Shown: positions 1 to 8,252 of the stretch, in pieces
Layout of the letters: every line of letters starts with the position of its first letter
How positions within the stretch are numbered: position 1 is the stretch's first letter
From: an uncultured Eubacteriales bacterium
GTDB taxonomy: Bacteria; Bacillota; Clostridia; Oscillospirales; UBA644
Assembly (NCBI GenBank): GCA_900547165.1
Contig: URFZ01000001.1
Coordinates: forward strand, 62,001-126,000
Direction: 5' to 3'
Length of the DNA: 64,000 bases
Position numbers and translations under genes: made by a program
The notes under the pieces: generated by a model
Seen by the model: only the letters and a program-made list of their open reading frames with translations
Databases searched by the model: none
Told to the model about the DNA's origin: nothing

Positions 1-1485
1 CGCAAGTTCGAGGTTGAGGTTCGCCAGATAGTTCGTATATGCGTTGTTATTGACGCCCTCGTGATACTCGTCGGGACCGATGACATTGTTTATATCGTAT
101 CTGTCGAGTTCTTTGTTGTAATCGAAGCGGGAGACCCAATACTTTGCGGTGTCGAACAGAAGTTCATAGCCGTATTTTTCCATGAAGTCTTCATCGCCCG
201 TTACGGAATAATACAGATGAACCGCATATGCGATGTCCGCCGTTATATGGTGTTCGAGTTTGCCAGAAAGCGCCCAGCCCGGAGTTTCTTCATCGTTGTC
301 TATCCACGCCGCTTCCCACGGGAACATTGCGCCCTCGTAGCCGTTGTCCTTTGCCTTTTTGTGCGCGCCCGCAAGTCCGTGCCAGCGGGAGATCAGCAGG
401 CTTCTTGCAACGTCGGGTCTTGCGAACACAAATGCGGGAAGCATATATATCTCGGTGTCCCAAAATGCGTGTCCGCTGTAACCGGGTCCCGAAAGTCCTT
501 TTGCTCCGATGTTCATTCTGTCATCGTGCGCGGGTGTCATAACCGTCAGATGATAAACCGCAAATCTGTAAGCAAGTTGGTCAAAGCCGTGCTTGCAGTC
601 GATAACTGCGTCCATATTGCTCCAAACTCTCTTCTTCCAAGCGGAAGCGGACGCTTTCAGAAGCGCATCAAAGCCCTTTTCTGCGGCTTTCTGCGCGGCT
701 TTTCTGCCCACGGTCTTCAACTTGCGAAGCGTCAGTCCCCCGGAAGTCTTATCGCGCATAGTATAAACGGAAGCGAACTTTTGAAGCGTCAAAGACTGTC
801 CCGCACGCAGATCCTTTTCAAAAATATCCTCGGCGTGCGTTCTGCCTTTTTTCGTTGTTTTTTCGGCGTCGCAGACATTGACTACCGTCGCAACAATGTC
901 AATTCCGCTCTGACGGGTAGTCTGAACTACCTGAATATAGTCTTTTGCAAGCAGAGATTTTTTCTCGCAATGGGGCGCTGCGACCGTCTTGGTATTCAGT
1001 CCGCTTGCAACGGCGATATGTGCGTCGGAAACAGCGGTCACGCGAAGTTTTGCAGAATAAATATGCAGTTGTGCAAGAGAGATCATACGCTCCGACTCAA
1101 AACGGATCTGTTTGCCGTTCGGGGCTGTCCAATCAAAAGAACGGGTAAGCAGTCCGTTTTTAAGATTTATAGAAACAAAATAGTTCGAAAGAACGCCCTT
1201 GCGCAAATCGAGTTTTTTGCCGTCAACATAAATATCAACGGGTGAAACGTCTGCGATAAACGGAAGTTCCGTCGGTTCTTCATTGTAACGGTCGAATGTA
1301 CCCGCAACAAGCGTTGAACGAAGTTGTCCGGGATATTCTTCTTCCGTCGCGGCGCGCATACACATATACCCGTTGCCTATGCACATGACCGGCTCGTACT
1401 TCTGCAAAAAGCCCTTGTCCTGCCCAAATTCGTCGGCGGCGACAATGAAGTTTTTTTCTGTTCCTTTTCCGTAGTCGTAGATCAT
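1..1485 (-). CDS. Glycoside hydrolase family 65 sugar phosphorylase, C-terminus off the window
   Basis: The gene runs off the left edge; 495 codons from the ATG at 1485 are visible and uninterrupted. GH65 enzymes split alpha-glucosides such as maltose, trehalose or kojibiose with phosphate (a few hydrolyse them), in the cytoplasm. Seen: an N-terminal beta-sandwich region, the family motif HAFWDTEIYMLP near residue 340, and near the cut edge VIGPDEYHEGVNNNAYTN, which contains the general-acid glutamate of the family. The length fits a protein of about 750 residues of which a third is missing. TTGGAGAA before the ATG is a plausible ribosome-binding site. Substrate cannot be read from sequence; the phosphorylase is favoured over the hydrolase because this motif layout is usual in Firmicutes phosphorylases. 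Confidence 0.9.
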   Translation of the reverse strand, partial: MIYDYGKGTEKNFIVAADEFGQDKGFLQKYEPVMCIGNGYMCMRAATEEEYPGQLRSTLVAGTFDRYNEEPTELPFIADVSPVDIYVDGKKLDLRKGVLSNYFVSINLKNGLLTRSFDWTAPNGKQIRFESERMISLAQLHIYSAKLRVTAVSDAHIAVASGLNTKTVAAPHCEKKSLLAKDYIQVVQTTRQSGIDIVATVVNVCDAEKTTKKGRTHAEDIFEKDLRAGQSLTLQKFASVYTMRDKTSGGLTLRKLKTVGRKAAQKAAEKGFDALLKASASAWKKRVWSNMDAVIDCKHGFDQLAYRFAVYHLTVMTPAHDDRMNIGAKGLSGPGYSGHAFWDTEIYMLPAFVFARPDVARSLLISRWHGLAGAHKKAKDNGYEGAMFPWEAAWIDNDEETPGWALSGKLEHHITADIAYAVHLYYSVTGDEDFMEKYGYELLFDTAKYWVSRFDYNKELDRYDINNVIGPDEYHEGVNNNAYTNYLANLNLELA

Positions 1486-1537
1486 TTTTCGATTCTCCAA
1501 TATATTTTATAATATTGTATTTACTATATATAATTAA

Positions 1538-1566
1538 ACAATAACATACCGAGCGGAAAAAGTCAA
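1538..1566 (-). promoter_or_regulatory. Sigma-A-type promoter of the GH65 gene
   Basis: TTGACT (1566-1561), a 17-nt spacer and TATTGT (1543-1538) precede the GH65 start by about 50 nt. The -35 is good and the -10 is weaker. Confidence 0.5.
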
Positions 1567-1736
1567 TCAATGCCGCAAAAGTTCGGTTCGATTTTGCTTT
1601 TTAAGAAAACGGGGCGTACAGACAAAAGAGAAAAAACAACCGAAAAAAGTATATATCCGAAGATAATTCTTTTGGTATACTCATCCCGAGGAATAATAAA
1701 ACCACGGGCGATATAAAATAGTTACGGGTGATCATA

Positions 1737-2207
1737 ATGAAAATAAATTGGAAAAAACTCATAATTTCTCTTGCCGTGCCGCTTGCCGTCGGCGGGCTTT
1801 CGGCATGGCTGTCGGGCGGGGCGATGGAAAGATTCGACAGCCTTCAAAAGCCCGCACTTGCTCCGCCGTCATGGCTGTTTCCCGTTGTATGGACGATTCT
1901 GTTTCTGATGATGGGCGTCGCGTCCTACCTTGTCGCGGTGGGAAAAGCCGATGAAAAGCAAAAAAAGACCGCACTTATCGTTTACGGCGTTCAACTCGCT
2001 TTCAATTTTGCGTGGACGCTCATATTCTTTAATGCGGGCGCGTATCTTTTCGCTTTTATATGGCTTATCGTTCTGTGGCTGTTGATAATCGTAACGATAT
2101 ATCTTTTCTCGAATATTTCTTTTGTTTCGGCGCTGCTTCTTGTTCCTTATGCTTTATGGGTCGCATTTGCGGGGTACCTGAACTTTATGATATACAGACT
2201 TAACTGA
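1737..2207 (+). CDS. tspO: TspO/MBR family membrane protein
   Basis: A 156-residue protein with about five membrane helices and the TspO signature: a conserved KPALAPPSWLFPVVWTILF block after helix 1 and an aromatic-rich end (YALWVAFAGYLNFMIYRLN). TspO proteins bind tetrapyrroles and are tied to stress responses; bacterial function is variable. I choose the ATG at 1737 with GGGTG upstream rather than the in-frame GTG at 1728, which lacks a ribosome-binding site. It is monocistronic: it is divergent from the GH65 gene and closed by a strong terminator. I could not place a convincing promoter in 1567-1736. Confidence 0.92.
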   Translation: MKINWKKLIISLAVPLAVGGLSAWLSGGAMERFDSLQKPALAPPSWLFPVVWTILFLMMGVASYLVAVGKADEKQKKTALIVYGVQLAFNFAWTLIFFNAGAYLFAFIWLIVLWLLIIVTIYLFSNISFVSALLLVPYALWVAFAGYLNFMIYRLN

Positions 2208-2246
2208 AAAATATCTCCGTGGGCTGAGCCTCACGGAGATATTTTT
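2207..2246. terminator. Bidirectional intrinsic terminator between tspO and the ABC pair
   Basis: A perfect 15-bp stem (2207-2221 with 2232-2246) around a 10-nt loop, with A-rich left and T-rich right flanks, starts at the tspO stop codon. It can serve tspO and the convergent ABC genes ending at 2335. Confidence 0.9.
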
Positions 2247-2334
2247 CGGGTTATTTACAACCCATATATGAGCAAGAGAATAAGCATAAAAACCATGATT
2301 TGGGGACACAAGAAACTATGTTCTTCTTATCCTC

Positions 2335-4203
2335 CTATGCAGTATAATACTGAGCCTGCGCGTTCCACAGAGCATGATAAACGCCGTTTTCGTCTGAGAC
2401 GAGAGAATCATGGTCTCCGCGCTGAACAAGCCTGCCGCCGTCGAACACCGCAATATCGTCGCAGAAACGGCAGGACGAAAGGCGGTGACTGATATATACG
2501 GCGGTCTTGTCGCCCACAATGGAATTGAAGTTTGAATATATTTCCGACTCCGCAACGGGGTCAAGCGCCGCGGTCGGCTCATCAAGAATGATAAACGGGG
2601 CGTTTTTGTAAAGCGCACGGGCAAGCGCGACTTTCTGCGCTTCGCCGCCCGAAAGATCGACACCGTCGCGTTCAAACTCTTTGTAAATATATGTTTCTTC
2701 GCCTTTTTCAAGAGTTTTCAGCCTGTCCGCAAAGCCCGCTTTTTCAAGACATTCATCGGCAAGAGAAGCGTTATAATCACTCCTGCCCGCAATATTGTCT
2801 CCGAGTTTGAAAGCAAAGAGTTTGAAGTCCTGGAACACAACGGAGAAAATGCCGAGATATTCCGAATAATCGTAATCTCTTATATCTTTGCCGTTCAGCA
2901 ATATCGTGCCCTCTGTCGGGTCGTAAAGGCGGCAAAGCAATTTTATAAATGTTGTTTTCCCGCTTCCGTTCCGTCCGACAACCGCAAGTTTTTCGCCCGC
3001 GCGGAATTTAATATTGACGTCTTTAAGCGCATATTCGCCGCTTGCGGGGTATTTGAAAGACACGTTCCGAAACTCAATGACATATTCATTGTCTTTCTTT
3101 TTTTCGATATGTTCGGTTCCGCTCGCCATATCGTTGGGTATCTCAAAAAACGTCATGCTCTTTTTCAGTGCGGGAGCATTGTTTTTAATATCGCCGAGCC
3201 CCTTGACAAGTTTTGAGAGCCCGCCCGACATCTTTGTCAGCGCCGCAACATACTGCGCAACGCTGCCGACGCCGAACGCGCCGCCGAGAGCTTTAAGACA
3301 AACATAGAGATATGCAATACCGATAAACACGGCGGAAACGGCGGATGATGAAGCAACGAGCGCGCCGACTTTTCCCTTACTTAACTTTGCAAAAAAGCCC
3401 TGCGAGCCGAATGCCATGGTTTTGTCGCCTATATGCAGCGAACTTATCTTATCCTGACGGTAAATTCGCATATCGGAAGCGATATTTTTTTCATCGCCGC
3501 AAAAACCGTAATAACCGAACAGCCTGTTAACAAGATTGTGCGTATCGGAGTTTTGCGAGTAATACGAAATTGCTTTTGTCATAAGTGCGGGCGCGGTAAG
3601 CGTTGCGGCAAGCATTACTCCGATAAGAGCGATAATACAAACGGGATTGTTCAACACCGAAAGAGCATTGCCGCTCGGTACTTTTTGTGCAAACAAAGAA
3701 ACCGTCAGCACTACGCCGCCGAACAGCGTTGCGACAGCCGACGCAAGACTTTCGGTCTGCCATACAACGCTCGGCAGTCCCCACCCATTGCCGTTTATAA
3801 GCTGCATTATTTCCGAATACAGTTCATGCGTTTTCGGGTCGTCCACGGACACAAAATCCATATTGAGGAATTTTTCCGTATATAACTTGCTTATTTTTGT
3901 GTAATCGCAGGTGTTCGAATTGTCTTTCCACATTTTCAGAAGAGCAGTCCCGAGCGCCGTCAAAGCAGCGGCAATAAGCGCGGCAACGGCAAGCACGGTC
4001 AGCCTTTTCAGGTCACGGGAAGAGGCTATTTCTCCGATAAGCAGAGCGGAAATATAGATTCCGACATACGGCGTCAGAGCCTCCCATGCAACAAAAACTA
4101 TGCGCGAAAGGTACATTTGCGGATATTCCCGAAACAACAGCCGAAACGTTTTTGCGCTCAACCTGAAAGATTCGGAGAAAGAAATCTTATTCGGGTTTTT
4201 CAT
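2335..4203 (-). CDS. ABC exporter half-transporter, second subunit
   Basis: A 622-residue half-transporter: N-terminal membrane domain with about six helices, then an ATPase domain. Seen in the ATPase: Walker A VVGRNGSGKTT, signature DLSGGEAQKVALARAL, Walker B FIILDEPTAALDP and the switch histidine in YISHRLSS. It probably forms a heterodimer with the upstream gene, whose stop lies 17 nt inside it. The start is the ATG at 4203, preceded by GGAAAGGGG; the reading frame extends further upstream without a start signal. Exporters of this type move lipids, drugs or peptides outward. There is no C39 peptidase domain, so it is not a bacteriocin-processing ABC. The cargo is unknown. Confidence 0.93.
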   Translation of the reverse strand: MKNPNKISFSESFRLSAKTFRLLFREYPQMYLSRIVFVAWEALTPYVGIYISALLIGEIASSRDLKRLTVLAVAALIAAALTALGTALLKMWKDNSNTCDYTKISKLYTEKFLNMDFVSVDDPKTHELYSEIMQLINGNGWGLPSVVWQTESLASAVATLFGGVVLTVSLFAQKVPSGNALSVLNNPVCIIALIGVMLAATLTAPALMTKAISYYSQNSDTHNLVNRLFGYYGFCGDEKNIASDMRIYRQDKISSLHIGDKTMAFGSQGFFAKLSKGKVGALVASSSAVSAVFIGIAYLYVCLKALGGAFGVGSVAQYVAALTKMSGGLSKLVKGLGDIKNNAPALKKSMTFFEIPNDMASGTEHIEKKKDNEYVIEFRNVSFKYPASGEYALKDVNIKFRAGEKLAVVGRNGSGKTTFIKLLCRLYDPTEGTILLNGKDIRDYDYSEYLGIFSVVFQDFKLFAFKLGDNIAGRSDYNASLADECLEKAGFADRLKTLEKGEETYIYKEFERDGVDLSGGEAQKVALARALYKNAPFIILDEPTAALDPVAESEIYSNFNSIVGDKTAVYISHRLSSCRFCDDIAVFDGGRLVQRGDHDSLVSDENGVYHALWNAQAQYYTA

Positions 4204-6025
4204 TGCATTCGTCCCCTTTCCGATAATATTTGCTCTGAACCTCGAACAATTCGGCATACCGCCCGCCTTTTGCGAGCAATTCCGCGTGCGTTCCCTGCTC
4301 CGCGATACCTTTGTTTTCGACAAGAATTATTCGGTCGCAAAAGCGCGTTGACGCAAGTCTGTGCGATATGTAAACGGAAGATCTTCCGAGCGTCATTTCG
4401 TTGTATTTTTCATAAAGTTCCCGCTCCGATATCGGGTCAAGCGCGGCGGTCGGTTCGTCAAGCAATATCACGGGCGAATCTTTGTAAAGTGCGCGCGCCA
4501 ACATAAGACGCTGCATTTCGCCGCCCGAGAGATCTACCGCATCTTCGTAAATATCCCTGTTCAGAAGACTTTCGACCCCGTTCGGGAGAGATGAAATCTT
4601 TTGAGTCAGTCCAGCACGCTCTATGCAATCCGCAACTCGGGCATAATCAATATCCGTTTCCGTCTGCGCAACATTCGCCGCGATAGTGGCGGGCAATACC
4701 GAAAATTCCTGAAACACGGCGGAGAACAGCGTATAGTAATCGCGTCTGTTATATTCGCGAATATCTTTTCCGTTCAGCAGAACCCGTCCCTCGGTCGGGT
4801 CGTAAAAACCGCAGATAAGTTTTACGAGAGTGGTCTTTCCCGCGCCGTTTAAACCGACGACGGCAAGTTTTTCACCGGGATGAAGCGTTAAATTTATATT
4901 TTCGAGAACATTTTCCGAACAACCGTCATAGCGGAACGAAACATCTTCGAGTTTAATTTCATATTTTTCTTTTGCGTCGGGAACTATATGCTCACCCTCG
5001 TCGAGCGCAAACGGTTCGGGATACTCGATAAATTCTCTGACAGTCGAAATGTCGATACTCTGCTTGTGCAGTTCGGTCAAACCCGAAAGAATACCGCTGA
5101 CCCAAGCCGTGAAGCCTCCGACGGCGGAAAAGTAAAGCAAAAATTCGGCTGCGCTCAACTTGCCGGCAACGGCAAGCCCGATAAGATAAGCATAAGCAAA
5201 TCCGTTTCGCAAAAACGCAAGCACAAGGTCTGCAACGCTTCCCCAAAAGTATATTCCGTTTTCCTTTTTCCTGAAAGCGGTATATGAGTTCAATGCCTTT
5301 GTATAAAGGTCTTCAAGCCACGGGCGCAGTCCGAATATACGAATGTCTTTTGCCGCGGAACGGTCCGCGGAACGGCGGTTTATATATCCTATTTTCCGTT
5401 CGTATTCGGCAATTTCTTCTTTGTGGCGATAACCGTAGCCGTTGAGTTTTTTACCGACAAAATAACTCACAAGCGTCGTTGCCGATATAACAAGAATAAG
5501 TTTGATGTCAAGCGTTGAAAGCAAGGCAAGATAAATGATAAATCCCGCCGTGTTTTTGAGCAGGTCGGTAAGGGTTGTCCAAACAGCCTCCGTCGCACTT
5601 CTGTTTTGCTGTGTCGGTTCAAACGCCTTTGAACAGGCTTTTCTGAACTTTTCGTTCATGATGTTCGGATATGCGGTAAGCATACATTTTCCGTTTATTT
5701 GGGAAATTATAGCCATTCGTGTCTGAATGCGCCCGAACGTCGTATTTTCGTCAATATAAGCCGCCGCCGCGGAAAAAATGACGGTCAGAAGCGTAAATAT
5801 TCCGACGGCAGACATAAGTTTTGCCACGGAGTCCCCGTTCTCGACGCAGGCAAGCACCGTTGGGGTAACAAAGAGTTCCGCAAGACTTTTCGCAACGGCA
5901 AAAACAGCAGATAAAAAGCAGAGGACAAGCACTTTTTTCTCTTTTATCCGCCACGCCGTCGAAACCATATACGCGACATTTTGCCACATATTGTATTTGG
6001 GCTTGTTCTTCTTTACCGCGTCCAT
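4187..6025 (-). CDS. ABC exporter half-transporter, first subunit
   Basis: A 612-residue fused membrane/ATPase protein. The ATPase domain has Walker A VVGLNGAGKTT, signature DLSGGEMQRLMLARAL, Walker B VILLDEPTAALDP and the H-loop YISHRLAS. Both subunits keep a glutamate after Walker B, so both sites may hydrolyse ATP, unlike exporters with one degenerate site. The start ATG at 6025 has GGGAGGAAA upstream and lies inside the last 13 nt of a 48-codon gene, which suggests translational coupling. The 3' end overlaps the second subunit by 17 nt. Its position after LytTR and LiaF-like genes suggests envelope stress defence or peptide export (inference). Confidence 0.93.
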   Translation of the reverse strand: MDAVKKNKPKYNMWQNVAYMVSTAWRIKEKKVLVLCFLSAVFAVAKSLAELFVTPTVLACVENGDSVAKLMSAVGIFTLLTVIFSAAAAYIDENTTFGRIQTRMAIISQINGKCMLTAYPNIMNEKFRKACSKAFEPTQQNRSATEAVWTTLTDLLKNTAGFIIYLALLSTLDIKLILVISATTLVSYFVGKKLNGYGYRHKEEIAEYERKIGYINRRSADRSAAKDIRIFGLRPWLEDLYTKALNSYTAFRKKENGIYFWGSVADLVLAFLRNGFAYAYLIGLAVAGKLSAAEFLLYFSAVGGFTAWVSGILSGLTELHKQSIDISTVREFIEYPEPFALDEGEHIVPDAKEKYEIKLEDVSFRYDGCSENVLENINLTLHPGEKLAVVGLNGAGKTTLVKLICGFYDPTEGRVLLNGKDIREYNRRDYYTLFSAVFQEFSVLPATIAANVAQTETDIDYARVADCIERAGLTQKISSLPNGVESLLNRDIYEDAVDLSGGEMQRLMLARALYKDSPVILLDEPTAALDPISERELYEKYNEMTLGRSSVYISHRLASTRFCDRIILVENKGIAEQGTHAELLAKGGRYAELFEVQSKYYRKGDECNEKPE

Positions 6026-6159
6026 GCGTTTCCTCCCGCACCGACAAGACCGAATGCAAGCGCAGTCAGCGCCGAATCAGCCCCGTACCATGAAGAAAAC
6101 GGAAATGCTCCTATCTTTTTTTCTCTTTTTTCTTTCTTGTTTCTTCTGAATATTCTCAT
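6013..6159 (-). CDS. Small 48-residue peptide gene coupled to the ABC exporter
   Basis: An ATG at 6159 follows GGGGGAGG at 5-nt spacing, one of the strongest ribosome-binding sites in the window. The frame stays open for 48 codons and ends in TAA inside the first codons of the exporter gene (13-nt overlap). The product is bipartite: residues 1-16 carry eleven lysines or arginines (MRIFRRNKKEKREKK), and the rest is small, hydrophobic and aromatic, with FPFSSWYGAD, a stretch ALTALAFGLVGAGG and the end NAWTR. It has no cysteine. It could be an exported peptide, a small membrane partner of the exporter, or only a leader that sets translation. I recognise no family. That it is translated is an inference from the ribosome-binding site and the overlap. 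Confidence 0.6.
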   Translation of the reverse strand: MRIFRRNKKEKREKKIGAFPFSSWYGADSALTALAFGLVGAGGNAWTR

Positions 6160-6187
6160 TTTGCCTCCCCCTTTATGTAAAATTTCA

Positions 6188-6212
6188 GCGCACGGGGTCG
6201 GACCCCGTGCGC
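6188..6212. terminator. GC-rich hairpin between liaF-like gene and peptide gene
   Basis: An 11-bp perfect stem (6188-6198 with 6202-6212) and CGG loop. On the minus strand it is followed by TGAAATTTTA, a poor U-tract, so it may act as a partial terminator or an RNA-processing and stability element that separates the regulator genes from the exporter genes. Confidence 0.55.
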
Positions 6213-6237
6213 TTATCGCTTTTCAGAGCCTGTATGT

Positions 6238-6954
6238 CTATTCAAATATGATTGCCAGAGAGCCGAGATTGTTGTCTCCCGTGATTTTCAGCACGGGCGC
6301 GCCCTCCGCCGTCTCGTGCGACGGAATTTTGACCGAGCCGAGATTGTTGTCAACATTGCTGACCACACGCCATGCTTTGGGAACATGAACGACCATCGAG
6401 CCGCAGTTATTGTCAACATTCAGGGCTCCGCTGCCGCCGTATCTGTCCGCGTTTTCGATATAAACGTGAATCGAACCGCAGTTGTTTTCCACTTCGTATT
6501 CGCCGAGATCCGCCGCATCGACATAAACGACCGACGCCTGCGAAAAATTCTTTTTCTCGTTTGTGTTTATCACAACAGTATTACCGTCCTTATCTATCTG
6601 CGTTTTTTTTCTTTTTTTTAAATTGCCGCCGAGAACGCCGACGCCTATCGTCAGCAGAAGCGCGGCAAGAAGAACCAGCCAGTTTGAGATAAGGTTGGGG
6701 TCGTCATGACCGAGCCACGTTGCTATCTGTCCCTCAAAAAGAAGGAAGATGAATGCCAACGGGAAGAAGATGTGCGAAAATTTGAGTTCGACGATTTCCA
6801 CAACGAGCCATGCAAGGCAAAGAACGCCGCCGACTATGCTCCATGCCGAGATCTGCGCGCCGCTTATCGAAATGCCGAGTCCGTCAAGGATAAGCGCAAC
6901 AGCCGCGCAAACAAGTATTATTCCGAAAAACAAACCGTTTCTGCTCTTTTTCAT
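6238..6954 (-). CDS. LiaF-like membrane protein (LiaF/YvqF C-terminal fold)
   Basis: A 238-residue protein with four predicted membrane helices in residues 1-110 and a basic loop (GGNLKKRKKTQ). The exported or cytoplasmic C-terminal domain has four repeats built on N-N-x-G-S (VENNCGSIHVYI, VDNNCGSMVVHV, VDNNLGSVKI, GDNNLGSLAI), the turns of a beta-solenoid-like fold seen in LiaF and related proteins. LiaF in Bacillus restrains the LiaRS response to cell-wall antibiotics. Here the neighbour is a LytTR regulator whose stop codon overlaps this start (ATGA), a known pairing in Firmicutes. There is no kinase gene. A role in membrane sensing is inferred. Confidence 0.8.
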   Translation of the reverse strand: MKKSRNGLFFGIILVCAAVALILDGLGISISGAQISAWSIVGGVLCLAWLVVEIVELKFSHIFFPLAFIFLLFEGQIATWLGHDDPNLISNWLVLLAALLLTIGVGVLGGNLKKRKKTQIDKDGNTVVINTNEKKNFSQASVVYVDAADLGEYEVENNCGSIHVYIENADRYGGSGALNVDNNCGSMVVHVPKAWRVVSNVDNNLGSVKIPSHETAEGAPVLKITGDNNLGSLAIIFE

Positions 6955-7409
6955 TTTTTCAACCTCGTTTCTTCTATCGTTTCTCTGAACGCCTTGTAAT
7001 ACATTCTCGAAACGTAAACTATTTTGTTTGAATTTTTAAAAGTGACTTCGCTTGCACCCGTCACTGAACGCTGAACGGAGAATACAAGAGCCGTGTTTAT
7101 CAGGCATGATTTTGAACCTCGGACAAACGTTCTCGGAAGTATCTCCGAAAGCTCGTGAAGTCTCATACGGCACGAGAACATTCTGTCACGCGTGTGTGCC
7201 GAAATTTTTCCGTCCGCCGTTTCAAAAAACAGAATGTCTTCGCACGGGACGTAACATTCGACATCGCCCAGAAACATCGCTATCTCGCTTTTTCCGTCGA
7301 GCAAGCCCTCGATGGCGGAACTGAGACGGTAAACCGTGTTGTCCGCGCTCGGAGACCGTATAACAACTTCCGCTTCCGCGGCGGGGTCTATCTCTATTCT
7401 GAGTTTCAC
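6951..7409 (-). CDS. LytTR DNA-binding domain transcriptional regulator
   Basis: A 152-residue stand-alone LytTR protein without a receiver domain. The C-terminal two thirds show the LytTR pattern: VPCEDILFFETADGKISAHT, then LPRTFVRGSKSCLINTALV and a final strand-helix ending in YYKAFRE. I choose GTG at 7409, eight nt after AAGGAG; an upstream ATG frame at 7436 would place the start before any ribosome-binding site. Its 4-nt overlap with the LiaF-like gene indicates co-translation. Proteins of this kind usually regulate their own operon; the targets probably include the ABC exporter genes downstream (inference). Confidence 0.88.
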   Translation of the reverse strand: MKLRIEIDPAAEAEVVIRSPSADNTVYRLSSAIEGLLDGKSEIAMFLGDVECYVPCEDILFFETADGKISAHTRDRMFSCRMRLHELSEILPRTFVRGSKSCLINTALVFSVQRSVTGASEVTFKNSNKIVYVSRMYYKAFRETIEETRLKK

Positions 7410-7434
7410 GCCCTCATCTCCTTTCGACAATTGC

Positions 7435-7463
7435 ATTATACAACTTTTCCCGCAACTTGTAAA
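7435..7463 (-). promoter_or_regulatory. Promoter of the lytTR-liaF operon
   Basis: TTTACA (7463-7458), 17-nt spacer, TATAAT (7440-7435). The expected start is about 20 nt ahead of the GTG codon, giving a very short leader. Confidence 0.7.
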
Positions 7464-7516
7464 TACCTTTTCTCTGACAGGTCGTTTTTTTTCTCCGAGT
7501 GGTAGTTCTTTTTGCC

Positions 7517-7551
7517 CAAAAGCGTTTTTACGGGCGTCAAAATGCGTTTTT
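7517..7551 (+). repeat. Direct repeat ahead of the ECF sigma promoter
   Basis: CAAAAGCGTTTTT (7517-7529) and CAAAATGCGTTTTT (7538-7551) are spaced 21 nt apart, two helical turns, immediately upstream of the -35 element at 7558. This is the geometry of tandem activator sites. The protein that binds is unknown. Confidence 0.5.
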
Positions 7552-7557
7552 GCCGTC

Positions 7558-7587
7558 TTGACGGGTATTGTTCGCGTATGATATAAT
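7558..7587 (+). promoter_or_regulatory. Promoter of the sigma/serpin cassette
   Basis: TTGACG (7558-7563), 18-nt spacer, TATAAT (7582-7587). A second TATAAT at 7649-7654 lies closer to the gene but lacks a matching -35 element. Confidence 0.65.
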
Positions 7588-7700
7588 CAATTCGGGGCGG
7601 AGCAAAAATTTTTTTCAAAAAGCATAAGGAAAAACGCCCGCCCGATTGTATAATAAGTGAAAGGGCTTGAAAACGCCCGCGTCAAAAGGAGGGAATCGCC

Positions 7701-8252
7701 TTGGATAACGGCGCCCGTAGCTACCGCCGTTTTCTGGACGGGGACGAAAACGCCTTTGTTGAAATAATGGACGAATACCGTGACGGACTTATTTTCTTCA
7801 TCAACGGCTATTTGAACGATTTTCACGCGGCGGAGGACATCGCGGCAGACTGCTTTGTGTTCCTGCTTGTCCACAAACACAGGTACAACTTCAAAGTTTC
7901 GCTGAAAACCTATCTTTATATGATAGGTCGGTCAAAGTCGCTCAATTATCTGAAAAGGCGTAAGATAATCACGACCGAAGCCCTCGACGAAGCGGAAAAC
8001 GAAGTATCGGACGAAAAAACACCCGAAGACGCCGTTCTGACAAGCGAACGAAAGCGCGCGGTTCACGAAGCGCTGAAAAAGCTGAACGAAGAAATGCGGA
8101 CGGCGGTTCACCTTGTCTACTTCGACGGTATGACCTACGCGGAAACGGCAAAAATCATGAAAAAATCTCCCAAACAGGTAGACAATCTTTTATACAGGGC
8201 AAAAGCGGAACTCCGCTCCCTGCTCGGAAAGGAGGGCGAAAGCCTCTTATGA
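7701..8252 (+). CDS. ECF-type RNA polymerase sigma factor
   Basis: A 183-residue sigma-70 family protein with region 2 (about residues 12-75, including AAEDIAADCFVFLLVH and the promoter-melting stretch LKTYLYMIGRSKSLNYLKR) and region 4 (about 125-180, with MTYAETAKIMKKSPKQVDNLLYRAKAEL as the helix-turn-helix). The start is a TTG at 7701, seven nt after GGAGG. The following gene overlaps by 4 nt (ATGA) and encodes a single-pass membrane protein in the position of an anti-sigma factor. The cassette downstream, including the serpin, is the probable regulon core (inference). Confidence 0.92.
   Translation: MDNGARSYRRFLDGDENAFVEIMDEYRDGLIFFINGYLNDFHAAEDIAADCFVFLLVHKHRYNFKVSLKTYLYMIGRSKSLNYLKRRKIITTEALDEAENEVSDEKTPEDAVLTSERKRAVHEALKKLNEEMRTAVHLVYFDGMTYAETAKIMKKSPKQVDNLLYRAKAELRSLLGKEGESLL

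Noticed and set aside
61..1245. A 394-codon plus-strand frame at the left edge
   Set aside because: The opposite strand encodes GH65 motifs across the same DNA, and this frame does not.
1567..1736. Promoter candidates for tspO (TATACT at about 1675, TATAAA near 1713)
   Set aside because: Neither has a -35 element at a proper distance, so I did not assign one.
6122..6159. Double-glycine bacteriocin leader reading of the 48-residue peptide
   Set aside because: The glycine pair is only five residues from the C-terminus, and the ABC proteins lack a C39 peptidase, so classical GG-leader processing is not supported.
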